Counted from the first letter of the stretch, positions 23,727 to 32,919 are shown. The stretch is 55,362 nt of DNA from an uncultured Prevotella sp. (GCA_900546345.1 URCI01000014.1:1-55362), one strand, 5' to 3'. The notes: a model not told the origin generated them from the sequence alone. Numbers and translations: made by a program.

Positions 23727-24538
23727 TTAGATGTTTAGCAATCGATGACGAGCCGCTGGCACTGCGGCAATTGGTAAATTTCATTAGCAAGGTACCCTAT
23801 CTGCATCTTGTCAAGGCGTGTCCAAGCGCTTTAGAGGCTAAGGAAGTGCTGTCAAGCGAAGTGGTCGATGCCGTATTTTGCGATATTAATATGCCGGATC
23901 TCAATGGCATGGACTTCATCAAGGGACTCTCCTTCCCGCCGCTCGTCGTCTTCACCACGGCATACTCTGAGTATGCCATAGAAGGATTCAAGGTCGATGC
24001 CGTGGACTATTTGCTCAAACCTTTTGGGTTGGATGACTTTCGGCGTGCTGCCGAGAAATTGCGACGCCGCTTTGGAGAACAAGAGACGGGAAGTACTTTG
24101 TCCGATAATGTCAACACCTCAACCGGTGCCGCGTCTTCGCAAACAGCAGTTCAGACAGAAGAGAACGCACTGCAAAAAATAGGGGAGAGCACCGACTCGC
24201 TCTTTGTCAAAGTCGAAAACCGCATGATCAAGATCAGACTGAGCGAGATCATCTACATCGAGGGCATGAGCGAATATCTCAAAATCCATCTTGACGGCAA
24301 GGACGACCGTGGATTGCCTCAGCGTCCCGTCATCTCGTTGTACTCACTGAAAAGGCTGGAAGAGCGGCTGCCGGCATATTTCATGCGCATCCATCGCTCC
24401 TATATCATCAACCTCAGACATATCAAAGAGGTAAGCAAGACCCGTGTGATGCTCGACAACGACATGCTGCTGCCGATTGGCGACCTGTATAAGGATAAGC
24501 TCAATGACTATCTGGGCAAGAACTATATAGGCAAGTAG
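23723..24538 (+). CDS. LytTR-family response regulator
   Basis: A 271-aa two-domain regulator. The receiver (1-115) has Asp8/Asp9 in IDDEPLA, phosphoacceptor Asp54 in AVFCDINMPDLNG and the Lys of DYLLKPFG. A Ser/Thr-rich linker leads to the LytTR DNA-binding domain (about 165-265) with VKVENRMIKIRLSEIIYIEG, YLKIHL, FMRIHRSYIINLRHI and DNDMLLPIGDLYKDKL. It is the cognate partner of the kinase that overlaps it. Its targets are not visible from sequence. Confidence 0.92.
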   Translation: MIRCLAIDDEPLALRQLVNFISKVPYLHLVKACPSALEAKEVLSSEVVDAVFCDINMPDLNGMDFIKGLSFPPLVVFTTAYSEYAIEGFKVDAVDYLLKPFGLDDFRRAAEKLRRRFGEQETGSTLSDNVNTSTGAASSQTAVQTEENALQKIGESTDSLFVKVENRMIKIRLSEIIYIEGMSEYLKIHLDGKDDRGLPQRPVISLYSLKRLEERLPAYFMRIHRSYIINLRHIKEVSKTRVMLDNDMLLPIGDLYKDKLNDYLGKNYIGK

Positions 24539-24680
24539 TAGGATGTGGATAGCAGGGCTATGCAACATCAAAAGACATCATGGATTCTATGTAAACGATT
24601 GCAAAGACTTGCTGCTCACGATTCGCTGAATGAATGCCGCCGTTTGCTGAACAATGTACTCTCCATCAGCAAGAAATGAG
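24539..24680. other. Gap between the response regulator and candidate small RNA B
   Basis: Contains no gene or clear structure. The remainder of the gap up to 24898 is taken up by the candidate small RNA and two hairpins described separately. Confidence 0.5.
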
Positions 24681-24688
24681 TAACTTTG
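24681..24688 (+). promoter_or_regulatory. -7 box of candidate small RNA B
   Basis: TAACTTTG followed by CATC, as in other boxes of this window. No TTTG is found 19-21 nt upstream, so it rests on one element. Confidence 0.45.
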
Positions 24689-24693
24689 CATCA

Positions 24694-24848
24694 GTTAAGA
24701 AAAAGGGTAATAAGGTATTTAGGTTTCTATAATTATTATGGTTAAGACAATTGTATGATAAGGGAGTAAATTAGATTTTACCATTAGATTGTAACATTTT
24801 CAGGTAATGAAGAATAAAGGCCGGAGCAGTGACTGCCCCGGCCTTTTT
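24694..24848 (+). ncRNA. Candidate small RNA B (about 155 nt)
   Basis: A TAnnTTTG box, an AT-rich body without a convincing frame (only a six-codon one, MVKTIV) and a strong terminator. The 5' part carries AAAAGGGTAATA and TTTAGGTT in the same order as candidate A on the other strand at 4159-3994. It could alternatively be the long 3' end of the two-component transcript, but the box and the shared words argue for a separate RNA. Confidence 0.5.
24816..24848 (+). terminator. Terminator ending candidate small RNA B
   Basis: AAAGGCCGG / CCGGCCTTT with an inner GCAGT/ACTGC stem, followed by five T. The complement also carries a T-rich end, so it may stop traffic from the convergent transporter gene. 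Confidence 0.85.
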
Positions 24849-24864
24849 GTGTAAATAGTATATG

Positions 24865-24893
24865 AGGAAGTCGCTTTTGCGACTTCCTTTATT
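24865..24893. terminator. Second hairpin between convergent genes
   Basis: AGGAAGTCGC / GCGACTTCCT around TTTT, followed on the plus strand by TTATTTG. It begins 6 nt past the stop of the transporter gene. It is probably part of a convergent terminator pair. Confidence 0.65.
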
Positions 24894-24898
24894 TGTGA

Positions 24899-26224
24899 TT
24901 ACTCTGCACTCGCTTCCTTATTGACAATGCGAGAGCCCCAGACGGCATAGAAAAACATGTAGCACATAGCCACAAGGGGCACGACATACGACACCATGTA
25001 TCCGGCCTTGTCGGCAATGGCATTCTGCACCATTGGCAGGATGCCGCCACCAACAACCATGGTCATGAAGATGCCACTGGCTGCTGCCGTGTATTTGCCC
25101 AACCCTTCCGTAGCAAGGTTGAACGTACAGCTCCACATCACAGAGGTGCACAGACCGCAGCATACCAGCAGAATCGCACTCAGTGGCAACTCGGTCATTT
25201 CAAAACCGGAGCCTGTGAAAACCGGAATGGCCCCCGTGACAGTCTTGGGAAGTACCATGGCGAGGATGATCAGACAGACGCCGATGGCATTGGTCGTGCT
25301 CATCATCACGCGACTGGAGACCTTGGAACCGATGAGTCCGGCAACGAAACGGCCAATCAGCATCAGCAACCAGTAAGTACCGGCTGCGAAGCCACCAATG
25401 GTCGCAGCAGTGGCAATATTCAGCCCCGCGCCGGCAGCCGAAGTATCACTGAGGTAGAAGTTCAGTGTGCCGGGAATGCCCACTTCGGTACCTACATACA
25501 GGAAAATGGCAATAACTCCCAAGCTGAAGTGACGGAAATAGAAAGGGGAGTGCTCAAAGACTTCTCCCTCAGTATGATTGCCCTCAGGATCAGCAATGGG
25601 AATGAAGCTGAGAATGATAAAAGTGACGGCAAAGATGGCCATCGCCAGATAAAGTACGACATTGACATCGCTGATTGCCGTGTCTTTGGTCACTGTGCCG
25701 ATAAGCGCACCAACTAGCATCGGGGTAAGCGTGCCCATGAAAGAGTTGAGCGTGCCACCAATCTGCAGCAGTTGGTTGCCTTTCTTGCCACCACCACCCA
25801 GCAGGTTCAGCATCGGGTTGACAACAGTGTTGAGCATGCAGACAGAAATACCGGCCACAAATGCGCCCAACAGGTAGACAAAGAAGTTGGTGGGCAGACC
25901 ACAGAGCAGACTGTGTGTCAGCACCTGACCGGAGAGGAACTGGATAAAGACCCCAAAGAAGCCGAAGGCAACAGCCACCAGTGCGGTCTTCTTGTAACCG
26001 ATGCGTTGCAGCATTTTGCCGGAAGGAATACCCATGAACAGATAAGCCAGGAAGTTCATCATATTGCCCAGCATACCCAGTGTGTTGGAACCTTCCAAAG
26101 CGGGCTGGTTTTTCCAGATCACGCCAATAGGAGCGGCGAGGTTCGTAACGAAAGCGATCATTCCAAAGAGGAAGATCATCGCCACGATGGCGATAGAGCG
26201 CCCTTTTTGATAGTGTTCTTGCAT
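24899..26224 (-). CDS. MFS sugar transporter, fucose/glucose/galactose (FHS) type
   Basis: A 441-aa inner-membrane protein with about 12 helices. It begins with SIAIVAMIFLFGMIAFVTNL and carries the FHS-type central segments GIPSGKMLQRIGYKKTALVA, LNTVVNPMLNLLGG, a cytosolic loop near residue 210 and GRFVAGLIGSKVSSR in the second half. This group imports glucose, galactose or fucose with protons; the substrate cannot be decided here. No sugar-use genes are adjacent. No promoter of the standard type was found in front of it. Confidence 0.85.
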   Translation of the reverse strand: MQEHYQKGRSIAIVAMIFLFGMIAFVTNLAAPIGVIWKNQPALEGSNTLGMLGNMMNFLAYLFMGIPSGKMLQRIGYKKTALVAVAFGFFGVFIQFLSGQVLTHSLLCGLPTNFFVYLLGAFVAGISVCMLNTVVNPMLNLLGGGGKKGNQLLQIGGTLNSFMGTLTPMLVGALIGTVTKDTAISDVNVVLYLAMAIFAVTFIILSFIPIADPEGNHTEGEVFEHSPFYFRHFSLGVIAIFLYVGTEVGIPGTLNFYLSDTSAAGAGLNIATAATIGGFAAGTYWLLMLIGRFVAGLIGSKVSSRVMMSTTNAIGVCLIILAMVLPKTVTGAIPVFTGSGFEMTELPLSAILLVCCGLCTSVMWSCTFNLATEGLGKYTAAASGIFMTMVVGGGILPMVQNAIADKAGYMVSYVVPLVAMCYMFFYAVWGSRIVNKEASAE

Positions 26225-26287
26225 TTTTCTAATTTATGTTTTTAGTTAATATGTCTCTAAAAAATACGATTCGACTATAGTAAATAC

Positions 26288-26554
26288 TTATTCCTCCACA
26301 TCGGGCAAACGTCCCACGAGTAACATGGAAAAGCATCGCCGGTACTCTTCCACCATCTTAGCATGTCCTGCCTTGTGGTAGCAGGCATGAAACACAGGGG
26401 TAAGAGAGAACCGCGGATAGATCTCTTCGTAATGATCGAGCAAGGCCAACTTCATCGCACGTGGATCGTTGGGATCCACATGAGCCTGCTGCAACACTTG
26501 CAGGGCAAAGTTCCGGAAAAATGAAGTGACCTCTTCACGTATACTATCTTTCAT
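26288..26554 (-). CDS. Small conserved protein of unknown function
   Basis: An 88-aa soluble, mostly helical protein with no signal peptide. It has aromatic and His-rich stretches (YEEIYPRFSLTPVFHACYHK) and a Met/Leu-rich end. I do not recognise the family. The -7 box TATCTTTG ends only 4 nt before its ATG, so the mRNA should be leaderless. Confidence 0.65.
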   Translation of the reverse strand: MKDSIREEVTSFFRNFALQVLQQAHVDPNDPRAMKLALLDHYEEIYPRFSLTPVFHACYHKAGHAKMVEEYRRCFSMLLVGRLPDVEE

Positions 26555-26558
26555 GTTG

Positions 26559-26590
26559 CAAAGATAAAAAATAAAACAACAAGAACCAAG
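26559..26590 (-). promoter_or_regulatory. Promoter of the 88-aa protein gene
   Basis: Minus strand: CTTG (26590-26587), 20 nt, TATCTTTG (26566-26559). Transcription is expected to begin at about 26554, which is the A of the ATG. Confidence 0.65.
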
Positions 26591-26661
26591 AGAAAATGGC
26601 TATTTTGTCTTGGTACTATTCATACTTATACCCAGGAAAAAGGAAATGACGAATGTAGTGA

Positions 26662-27423
26662 TCACTCCTTTATATAATGTGGGTGATCGGCATCGCCTAA
26701 ACGCGGTTGAAAGACAAAGCCATCATGCGTGAAATCCTGCAATGACGAGAGTTTGCTCAAGCGATTCTGAATGACAAAGCGAGCCATCGCACCGCGACAA
26801 GCCTTCGCATACATGGAAACGATCTTAAACCGTGAACCTTGATCCACAAAGAAATATGGCTTCACGACTCTGACTTCCTTTTCCACCCGACGCCAGTCGA
26901 ATAGGTGTTCGTATTCCTCTGTAGCCAAATGTAGCAGAACGCCGTCGTCGCTCTTCACTTTGTCAATCAACAGGTCAGTCAGCCGGTCTTTCCACCAGGC
27001 AAACAACGTCTTGCCATCTGTGGCATGCAACCTTATATTGCCCTCCAGCCGATAGGGAACAATGCCATCAAAGGGGCGCAGCATACCATAGAGGAAAGAA
27101 AGTATCGAAAGATGGTCTTGCGCAAAAAGAAAATCATCGGCAGAGAAGTCGGCTGCCCGTAGATGCTTATAGGCCTGGCCATAATAGGCAAGGATGGCTG
27201 GTGAGCGAAATTCACTGACCGCCAACTGTTGATAGCGCTGATGGGCCTCCAAGGCTATGGCCTGACTGCAATGCAGGTATTTGCCGAGCTCAGCAATTGG
27301 CATCGCTGCGAGCTCCAACGCCATCTTCCTCGCTTCTCTTTCAAAGGCTGGCTGGGAGAGCAAGGGAATGAGCGGACTGCCCGCCATTCTCATGATTTTC
27401 GCACTGGCTAGTATCAATTGCAT
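26662..27423 (-). CDS. yaaA: YaaA family peroxide stress protein (UPF0246)
   Basis: A 253-aa cytosolic DNA-binding protein; E. coli YaaA limits free iron during peroxide stress. Recognised by the N-terminal MQLILASAKIM, LPLLSQPAF-like PLIPLLSQPAFEREA, the AILAYYGQAYKHLRAADFS stretch, LSILSFLYGMLRPFDGI and the YRLEGNIRL core, plus KIVSMYAKACRGAMARFVI near the end. It matches the family length (about 258). It lies 29 nt behind the deacetylase gene on the same strand. Confidence 0.9.
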   Translation of the reverse strand: MQLILASAKIMRMAGSPLIPLLSQPAFEREARKMALELAAMPIAELGKYLHCSQAIALEAHQRYQQLAVSEFRSPAILAYYGQAYKHLRAADFSADDFLFAQDHLSILSFLYGMLRPFDGIVPYRLEGNIRLHATDGKTLFAWWKDRLTDLLIDKVKSDDGVLLHLATEEYEHLFDWRRVEKEVRVVKPYFFVDQGSRFKIVSMYAKACRGAMARFVIQNRLSKLSSLQDFTHDGFVFQPRLGDADHPHYIKE

Positions 27424-27452
27424 AGTATAACAGCATGAAGGTGTGAAGATGA

Positions 27453-28064
27453 TTACTCGATGATTTTGAATTCATAGCCTTGATCCTTCAGCCACTGAAG
27501 AGACCGGGGCAAAGCTGTCTTCAGTTTGTCGATGCTCTTGAGAGAATCGTGAAACGTGATGATCGATCCGTTGCGGGCATAGCGCTTCACATTATTGAAG
27601 ACATCATCTGCTGTGAGCCACTTGGAATAATCACGTGTGACTAAGTCCCACATCACAATCTTGTATTTCCTTTGCAGCCACCAATACTCGGAATGGCGCA
27701 TCCACCCGTGAGGGGGACGGAAGAGATGTGATTTGATGAGGTCATTGGCCTGGGAAGTGTTGATGGCATAGGTAATCGTCCAATGCTTGAAAGCACCAAT
27801 ATGATTAAAGGTGTGATTGCCTACTTGATGACCTTCCTGCACAATACGGTTGTAGAGATCGTGATTGCGTAAGACATTCTCTCCGACCATAAAGAAAGTA
27901 GCCTTGGCACCAAACTCTCGTAAGGTGTCAAGGATAAAAGGCGTTGACTCCGGAATCGGTCCGTCGTCAAACGTGAGATATACAGCCCGCTCGCTCTTAT
28001 CCATGCGCCATAGGGCGTGGGGATAGAGCCAGCGGAGCCATTTGGCGGGTTGCTCAATAAACAT
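27453..28064 (-). CDS. Polysaccharide deacetylase (NodB domain)
   Basis: A 203-aa carbohydrate esterase 4-type protein. Motifs: metal Asp pair in VYLTFDDGPIPEST, ATFFMVGENV, the His motif GHQVGNHTFNH, RPPHGWMRHSEY, and IVMWDLVTRDYSKW near the catalytic His region ITFHDS. There is no clear signal peptide, although MFIEQPAKWLRWLYPHALW could be a membrane-surface segment. The gene starts 4 nt after the DUF2723 gene, so the two are very probably co-expressed and may modify the same envelope glycan or glycoprotein. Confidence 0.88.
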   Translation of the reverse strand: MFIEQPAKWLRWLYPHALWRMDKSERAVYLTFDDGPIPESTPFILDTLREFGAKATFFMVGENVLRNHDLYNRIVQEGHQVGNHTFNHIGAFKHWTITYAINTSQANDLIKSHLFRPPHGWMRHSEYWWLQRKYKIVMWDLVTRDYSKWLTADDVFNNVKRYARNGSIITFHDSLKSIDKLKTALPRSLQWLKDQGYEFKIIE

Positions 28065-28068
28065 AGGG

Positions 28069-31000
28069 CTATTGCTCTAACTGCTGACCGCCTTTACCAA
28101 CATACATACGATAGAAGGCATCGATCTGGCTGTTTTGCTTCTTGGCCAAAACAGGATTAACCATTTCGGTGGTCTTGGCGATCTCTGTCATGATCGACAG
28201 TTGCATCAGGCAGTCGCGCTGAGAGCCTTGGAACCAGACACCATCCTGACTGAGATAGTACTGCTCATACTGGCTGGCATTCTTCCAGACCTCATTGATC
28301 ACCTCGAGTGCTTTTTTCTTCTGACCCAACAGAGCGTAGGCCTTTGCGAAATCGGCACCGCCACTCATATAGTTCATCGGAATGTTGTAGACCGGCAATT
28401 CCTTTTCAGCCTTCTGCAACACCTTCATAGCCTTACCCTTCTGACCTTCAGAGATCAGATGCAGGGCCAACTGTCCAAAGAGACGGCGATGGGTGTAACA
28501 CATGCGCATGACGGTCTCGTCGATATACAATCCCGGAACGTTCAAGCCACCATAGCGATAACGGTACATCAGGTTGTTGTAGACCTTCTGGGTATCGTAG
28601 TTCTTGGCACCCGGAGCATTGGTGGTAAACGGCGAGATGCGGTTGGCAAGACCTTCCTGAATGAAGTTGTCACCGAGATTCATATAGTTCTCCTGACCCA
28701 CTGTCAAAGCGACATAGATAGGCCGTGTCCAGTTGCAGTGCGCAATCATCTCAAGCATCATCAAGTCGTTCTTGTACAGTGCGTTCTTGCCTTTAAGCGA
28801 GATGACCATGCGATCGGGGATGGTGTCACTGGCCATCATCATGCCACTGTGCTTGACAGCGTTCTTGTCGATGGTCACATAGAGCGTATCGGTCGGGATG
28901 ACGTGCATATCTGCGTCTTTGGAGCGTACCCAGTACTTCATCACATTGGCCAACTCGAATGGGTTGTCACCAAACTGAGCTTTCGCAGCCGATGGATTGG
29001 ACTTGTAAAACTCCAGAATCTGAGACTTCAGACTTGGGTTGACCTCCACATACTCGTTTGTTCCGGAGCAGTAGTCAAGTCGCGGCCATGTGATGGGCAC
29101 AGACGGCGAGCTATAGGCCGGGCGCTTCATCTGGTCGATATACCAGTCGGTCTGCAAATAGCTGAGGTTGCAGACACGGGCATCGGTGCGCACGCCCTCA
29201 GTCTCCTGGTTGTACCAAAGTGGGAAGGTATCGTTGTCACCATTGGTGAAGATGATCGGATTGCCCTTGTCCTGCAAGGTCATCAGATAGTTACGGCCGA
29301 AGTCGCGGCAGGTGTAACGGCCTGAGCGGTCGTGGTCATCCCATGTCTGACTGACCATCTGGATAGGCACGAGCAGACACACGAGACTGAGTACTCCGAT
29401 GGCAATAGGACTTTCGACCTTGAGATATTTCTTCATCAAGTCGACCAAAGCGGCTACGCCCATGCCACACCAAATAGCGAAGGCGTAGAACGATCCGGCA
29501 TAGGCATAGTCACGCTCACGTGGCTGTACTGGTGTCTGGTTGAGGTACACAACGATGGCCAAACCTGTCATAAAGAACAGGAAGCAGACAACCCAGAACT
29601 GACGGATCCCGCGGCGACCGCGGAAGGCTTGCCAGAAGAGACCTATCAAGCCAAGGAGCAATGGCAGACAATAGAACACATTGTGTCCCTTGTTCATCTT
29701 CAGATCATCCGGCAACTTGCTCTGATCGCCCAGTCGGGCATTGTCCAGGAACGAGATACCTGTAATCCAGTTGCCATGCTCGGGCTCACCATTGCCCTGA
29801 ATATCGTTCTGGCGACCGGCAAAGTTCCACATGAAGTAGCGCCAGTACATGAAGTTGCACTGGTAGGAGAGGAAGAACTTGATATTGTCGATCTGTGACG
29901 GCACCTTCACGGTCATCTGCTCACCACAGCGGTCATAAGGCACCTCGGTGCCATCAACGCCGCCCATCCAACTCTCGTAATCCTGGGCATGGTTGCTGTC
30001 CCACATACGTGGGAAAAGCATGTTTTGCGCATAGATATAGTTGTTGCGGTGAGAAACGACAAAGTATGAGTCCTTCTCATTCTTAGAGGCTTTCTCCTTA
30101 CGGCTGTAGATAGGTGCGCCCTCGGTCATCTTCGGTTTGCACATATCACCATCCTGCTCCAAAGCGACCTGGGAAGTATAGGCCTGACCATAGAGTAGGG
30201 GATAGCTGCCATACTGATCACGGCTAAGATAGGAGCCCAACGTGAAGATATCCTCCGGTGAGTTCTGATCCATAGGTGGGTTTGCAACCGAACGGATCAC
30301 AATCAGCGCATAGCTCGAGTAGCCGATCATCAGCATCAGCATACACAGCAGAACGGTGTTCTTGAGGTGAGAGCTGACGAGATATACGGGCTTCTTATTG
30401 ACCATCTTCTTGCGATTGAATAACCACCAGACGACGGCCAGAATGATCACGCCGCATACGACCGCACGCCAACCATAGCCAATGAACGGAATTCCGATCA
30501 AACCGAAAGCCAGCAGCGTGGAGATATTCTCCAGTTTCTTGTTGCGACCGACATAGCTCTCATAGATGGCCCAAAGAGTCGAAGCCACCAACAGCGCAAT
30601 GTAGATGATCAGACCTGTGTTGAAAGGTAGACCCAACACATTGACGAAGAGCAACTCAAACCAGCCGCCCACAGTGACAATGCCCGGTATGACGCCGTAA
30701 AGAACAGCAGCAACCAGAACAAATGACACGCCGAGGGCAATCAGAGAGCCTTTGAGCTCGATGTTCGGGAAACGGCGATAGCAGTAGACCAGCACGATAG
30801 CAGGCAAGCACAACAAGTTGAGCAGGTGCACACCAATACTCAAGCCCGTCATATAGAAAATAAGTACCAACCAACGATCGGAGTGGGGCTCATCGGCATG
30901 ATCTTCCCATTTGAGGATCAACCAAAAGACGATAGCCGTGAACGCAGAAGAGTAGGCATAGACCTCGCCTTCCACAGCTGAGAACCAGAAGGTGTCACTC

Positions 31001-31398
31001 CATGTGTAGATCAGCGCTCCAACGACGCCACTGGCTTCGATGGCGATGGTCTTTCCCAATGTCAGTGAACTCCAGTCCTTGACGATCAGCTTGCGTGTCA
31101 GATGGGTAATCGTCCAGAAAAGGAAGAGGATTGTGGTGGCCGAGAGCAGCGCACTCATCGTGTTCACCATCCTTGCCACTTGACTGGGATCACTGGCAAA
31201 GTGACTGAACAGATTGGCTGTGAGCATGAAGAAGGGTGCCCCAGGTGGGTGACCGATTTCAAGTTTATAGCCTGTGGTAATAAACTCTGGACAGTCCCAA
31301 AACGAGGCTGTCGGCTCGATGGTGGAGCAATAGGTAAATGCTGCAATGGCAAACACAAGCCATCCCAGCACATTGTCCACTAATCTGTACTGCTTCAT
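28069..31398 (-). CDS. DUF2723 membrane protein, probable protein O-glycosyltransferase
   Basis: An 1109-aa inner-membrane protein. The N-terminal 500 residues hold about 11 helices with the DUF2723 opening YCSTIEPTASFWDCPEFI (acidic residues in the first periplasmic loop, as in O-mannosyltransferases), FFMLTANLFSHFA and FWFSAVEGEVYAYSSAF. The middle and C-terminal parts face the periplasm and include NGDNDTFPLWYNQE and a TPR-like end (about 960-1090). The family is distantly related to PMT-type glycosyltransferases and is assumed to serve protein O-glycosylation in Bacteroidetes; the sugar and the targets are unknown. The NodB deacetylase follows after 4 nt. Confidence 0.85.
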   Translation of the reverse strand: MKQYRLVDNVLGWLVFAIAAFTYCSTIEPTASFWDCPEFITTGYKLEIGHPPGAPFFMLTANLFSHFASDPSQVARMVNTMSALLSATTILFLFWTITHLTRKLIVKDWSSLTLGKTIAIEASGVVGALIYTWSDTFWFSAVEGEVYAYSSAFTAIVFWLILKWEDHADEPHSDRWLVLIFYMTGLSIGVHLLNLLCLPAIVLVYCYRRFPNIELKGSLIALGVSFVLVAAVLYGVIPGIVTVGGWFELLFVNVLGLPFNTGLIIYIALLVASTLWAIYESYVGRNKKLENISTLLAFGLIGIPFIGYGWRAVVCGVIILAVVWWLFNRKKMVNKKPVYLVSSHLKNTVLLCMLMLMIGYSSYALIVIRSVANPPMDQNSPEDIFTLGSYLSRDQYGSYPLLYGQAYTSQVALEQDGDMCKPKMTEGAPIYSRKEKASKNEKDSYFVVSHRNNYIYAQNMLFPRMWDSNHAQDYESWMGGVDGTEVPYDRCGEQMTVKVPSQIDNIKFFLSYQCNFMYWRYFMWNFAGRQNDIQGNGEPEHGNWITGISFLDNARLGDQSKLPDDLKMNKGHNVFYCLPLLLGLIGLFWQAFRGRRGIRQFWVVCFLFFMTGLAIVVYLNQTPVQPRERDYAYAGSFYAFAIWCGMGVAALVDLMKKYLKVESPIAIGVLSLVCLLVPIQMVSQTWDDHDRSGRYTCRDFGRNYLMTLQDKGNPIIFTNGDNDTFPLWYNQETEGVRTDARVCNLSYLQTDWYIDQMKRPAYSSPSVPITWPRLDYCSGTNEYVEVNPSLKSQILEFYKSNPSAAKAQFGDNPFELANVMKYWVRSKDADMHVIPTDTLYVTIDKNAVKHSGMMMASDTIPDRMVISLKGKNALYKNDLMMLEMIAHCNWTRPIYVALTVGQENYMNLGDNFIQEGLANRISPFTTNAPGAKNYDTQKVYNNLMYRYRYGGLNVPGLYIDETVMRMCYTHRRLFGQLALHLISEGQKGKAMKVLQKAEKELPVYNIPMNYMSGGADFAKAYALLGQKKKALEVINEVWKNASQYEQYYLSQDGVWFQGSQRDCLMQLSIMTEIAKTTEMVNPVLAKKQNSQIDAFYRMYVGKGGQQLEQ

Positions 31399-31440
31399 TA
31401 TTTTTTAAACTATAATTGTGTTATTGCAATAAAAACTTTG

Positions 31441-31448
31441 CAAAGATA
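31441..31448 (-). promoter_or_regulatory. -7 box of the DUF2723 gene
   Basis: Minus strand TATCTTTG, leader about 38 nt. No good -33 match was found. Confidence 0.5.
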
Positions 31449-32225
31449 GCAAAAAGCAAGGAGAATAGACGCTGTTTCAAGACTTAATTTAATATTTTTA
31501 TCTAAAGATGAGAGAAAATTAATCGGGGAGACCGCTAAATGCATCAGCAGGTGATGGGATTTCCGGCGGTCGTGATGTGCACGTTTCATTGGTAGCAATG
31601 AGGCAGAGATGGCAAATGACGATCGGTATACCTGCAAAGTCTCTCAGCCATTGAGGATGAATCTTGACAAAAATAGGTCCGCCACGACTTCCCATCTAGA
31701 GAATGGGAAACAGGTTTTTCTGTTTTCGTCGCATCATTTTTTCCAGGTCTTAACCACAAAAAGGTATTTTGATGCGATCATCTTAGTAGTTTGACGATGT
31801 CATTTCATCTTTTTCATTCGATCATCTCACCCTTTTCTTCGTTAAAAATAAGTGAGATGACATGAAATTCTCTAGAGAATTTCGCAAGAAAAGGCTTACT
31901 TCATTGCGTTGCGAAAGTTATATTTCTGTAATACTATGATATTCAAGTACTTACAAAAACATGCTCTTTTTTGCGAAAATCAGAGCGAGTTACGTCTTTG
32001 TCGAAAAGAATCGATTCTCAGTGAAGGTAAATTGTCATCTTATCGAACACCATAGGTGTAAGGCATCTCGCTCAATTGGCATTGTACGAAAGTATTGAAT
32101 ATCTTCGGAAGAGGCCTTTATGAGACTAAGATCTCACTTAAATTACATAATGGGCGTTATGATAAATAAATAATTTCGCAATGAATAAGCATCCTCTCTT
32201 CTGGTTGCACTCTATAGACAACAAT
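31449..32225. other. Long non-coding stretch
   Basis: Nearly 800 bases without a credible gene; the only frame above 60 codons (31609-31794) has no family features. It contains an inverted repeat CATCTCAC (31823-31830) / GTGAGATG (31852-31859), the perfect 20-bp palindrome at 31864-31883, and several TCTAGAGAAT-like words (one more at 31694). It may be decayed accessory DNA or unrecognised regulatory RNA. Confidence 0.5.
31864..31883. repeat. Perfect 20-bp palindrome
   Basis: GAAATTCTCTAGAGAATTTC is identical on both strands. It follows directly after the GTGAGATG arm of a nearby inverted repeat. It looks like a dimeric-protein binding site; no binding protein is known. Confidence 0.6.
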
Positions 32226-32260
32226 AAAGCCCTTCATTCTCACGAACAAAGGGCTTTTAA
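32226..32260. terminator. Bidirectional terminator downstream of the MORN-like gene
   Basis: AAAGCCCTT / AAGGGCTTT with a 14-nt loop and T/A-rich ends on both strands. It lies about 105 nt past the stop of the minus-strand gene at 32364. Confidence 0.7.
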
Positions 32261-32363
32261 AAAAGAAATTAAAAAATAAATCGTATTATTATTGTAAGAG
32301 AGATTCTATTTATGAAAAGAAAATGTATTGACTATCTTGCTCTGCTACGAAAGCAGTACTGAT

Positions 32364-32876
32364 TTACTGAAGCAACTCATGGATCTCGGCCAAAGGACGC
32401 TTCTCCTGTGTGCCGTCTGGCATGGTGACCATGAAGTAGTCGTATTTCGACTTGCCATTGTTATACTCAACCACTGCGACACCGCCGTTACGGAGTTGCA
32501 AGGTGAAATAGCCCTGGCGCTTTCCATTGACATAGTTGCCATGAAGTTTCTCCTTACCATTGACATAGTAAGTAGTGACCTCACCATTGAGAACGGTGTT
32601 TTTGTCATTGCGAAGATCGACGAAGCTGTATCCGCCCTCGGCCTTGAGATTACCGTTCATATAGTAGTCCTGGAAGACATCTTCCTTGTTGAGTCCTTTA
32701 CCATCCTGCTTAAGCAGACGATAGTAAGCTGCTTGTCCACGGTCTTGAACATTCTGCTGGTTGGCAGCATAGTAGATCGTATCAGCAACAACTGTTGCAC
32801 TCTCGCTCACATGCTTACGTGCAGAAGCACTGAGAACTGCGAGAAACATCATTGATAAAATCATCAACTTTTTCAT
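32364..32876 (-). CDS. Secreted MORN/YwqK-like repeat protein
   Basis: A 170-aa protein with a signal peptide (MKKLMILSMMFLAVLSASA) and no lipobox. The mature part has three repeat-like units of the MORN-variant type: QDYYMNGNLKAEGGY, VTTYYVNGKEKLHGNY and VNGKRQGYFTLQLRNGGVAV, followed by a hydrophilic end. Such repeats form flat beta hairpins; proteins of this kind are secreted in Bacteroidetes and their role is unknown. A consensus promoter lies 44 nt upstream. Confidence 0.75.
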   Translation of the reverse strand: MKKLMILSMMFLAVLSASARKHVSESATVVADTIYYAANQQNVQDRGQAAYYRLLKQDGKGLNKEDVFQDYYMNGNLKAEGGYSFVDLRNDKNTVLNGEVTTYYVNGKEKLHGNYVNGKRQGYFTLQLRNGGVAVVEYNNGKSKYDYFMVTMPDGTQEKRPLAEIHELLQ

Positions 32877-32919
32877 ATCAGGTTCCTTTCTAGCTTTTAT
32901 TTTTTTCTTTTTGACACTG

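Noticed and set aside
28135..29325. 396-codon open frame on the plus strand
   Set aside because: It lies antisense within the DUF2723 gene, which has clear family motifs and a promoter. The antisense translation has no membrane, fold or motif features.
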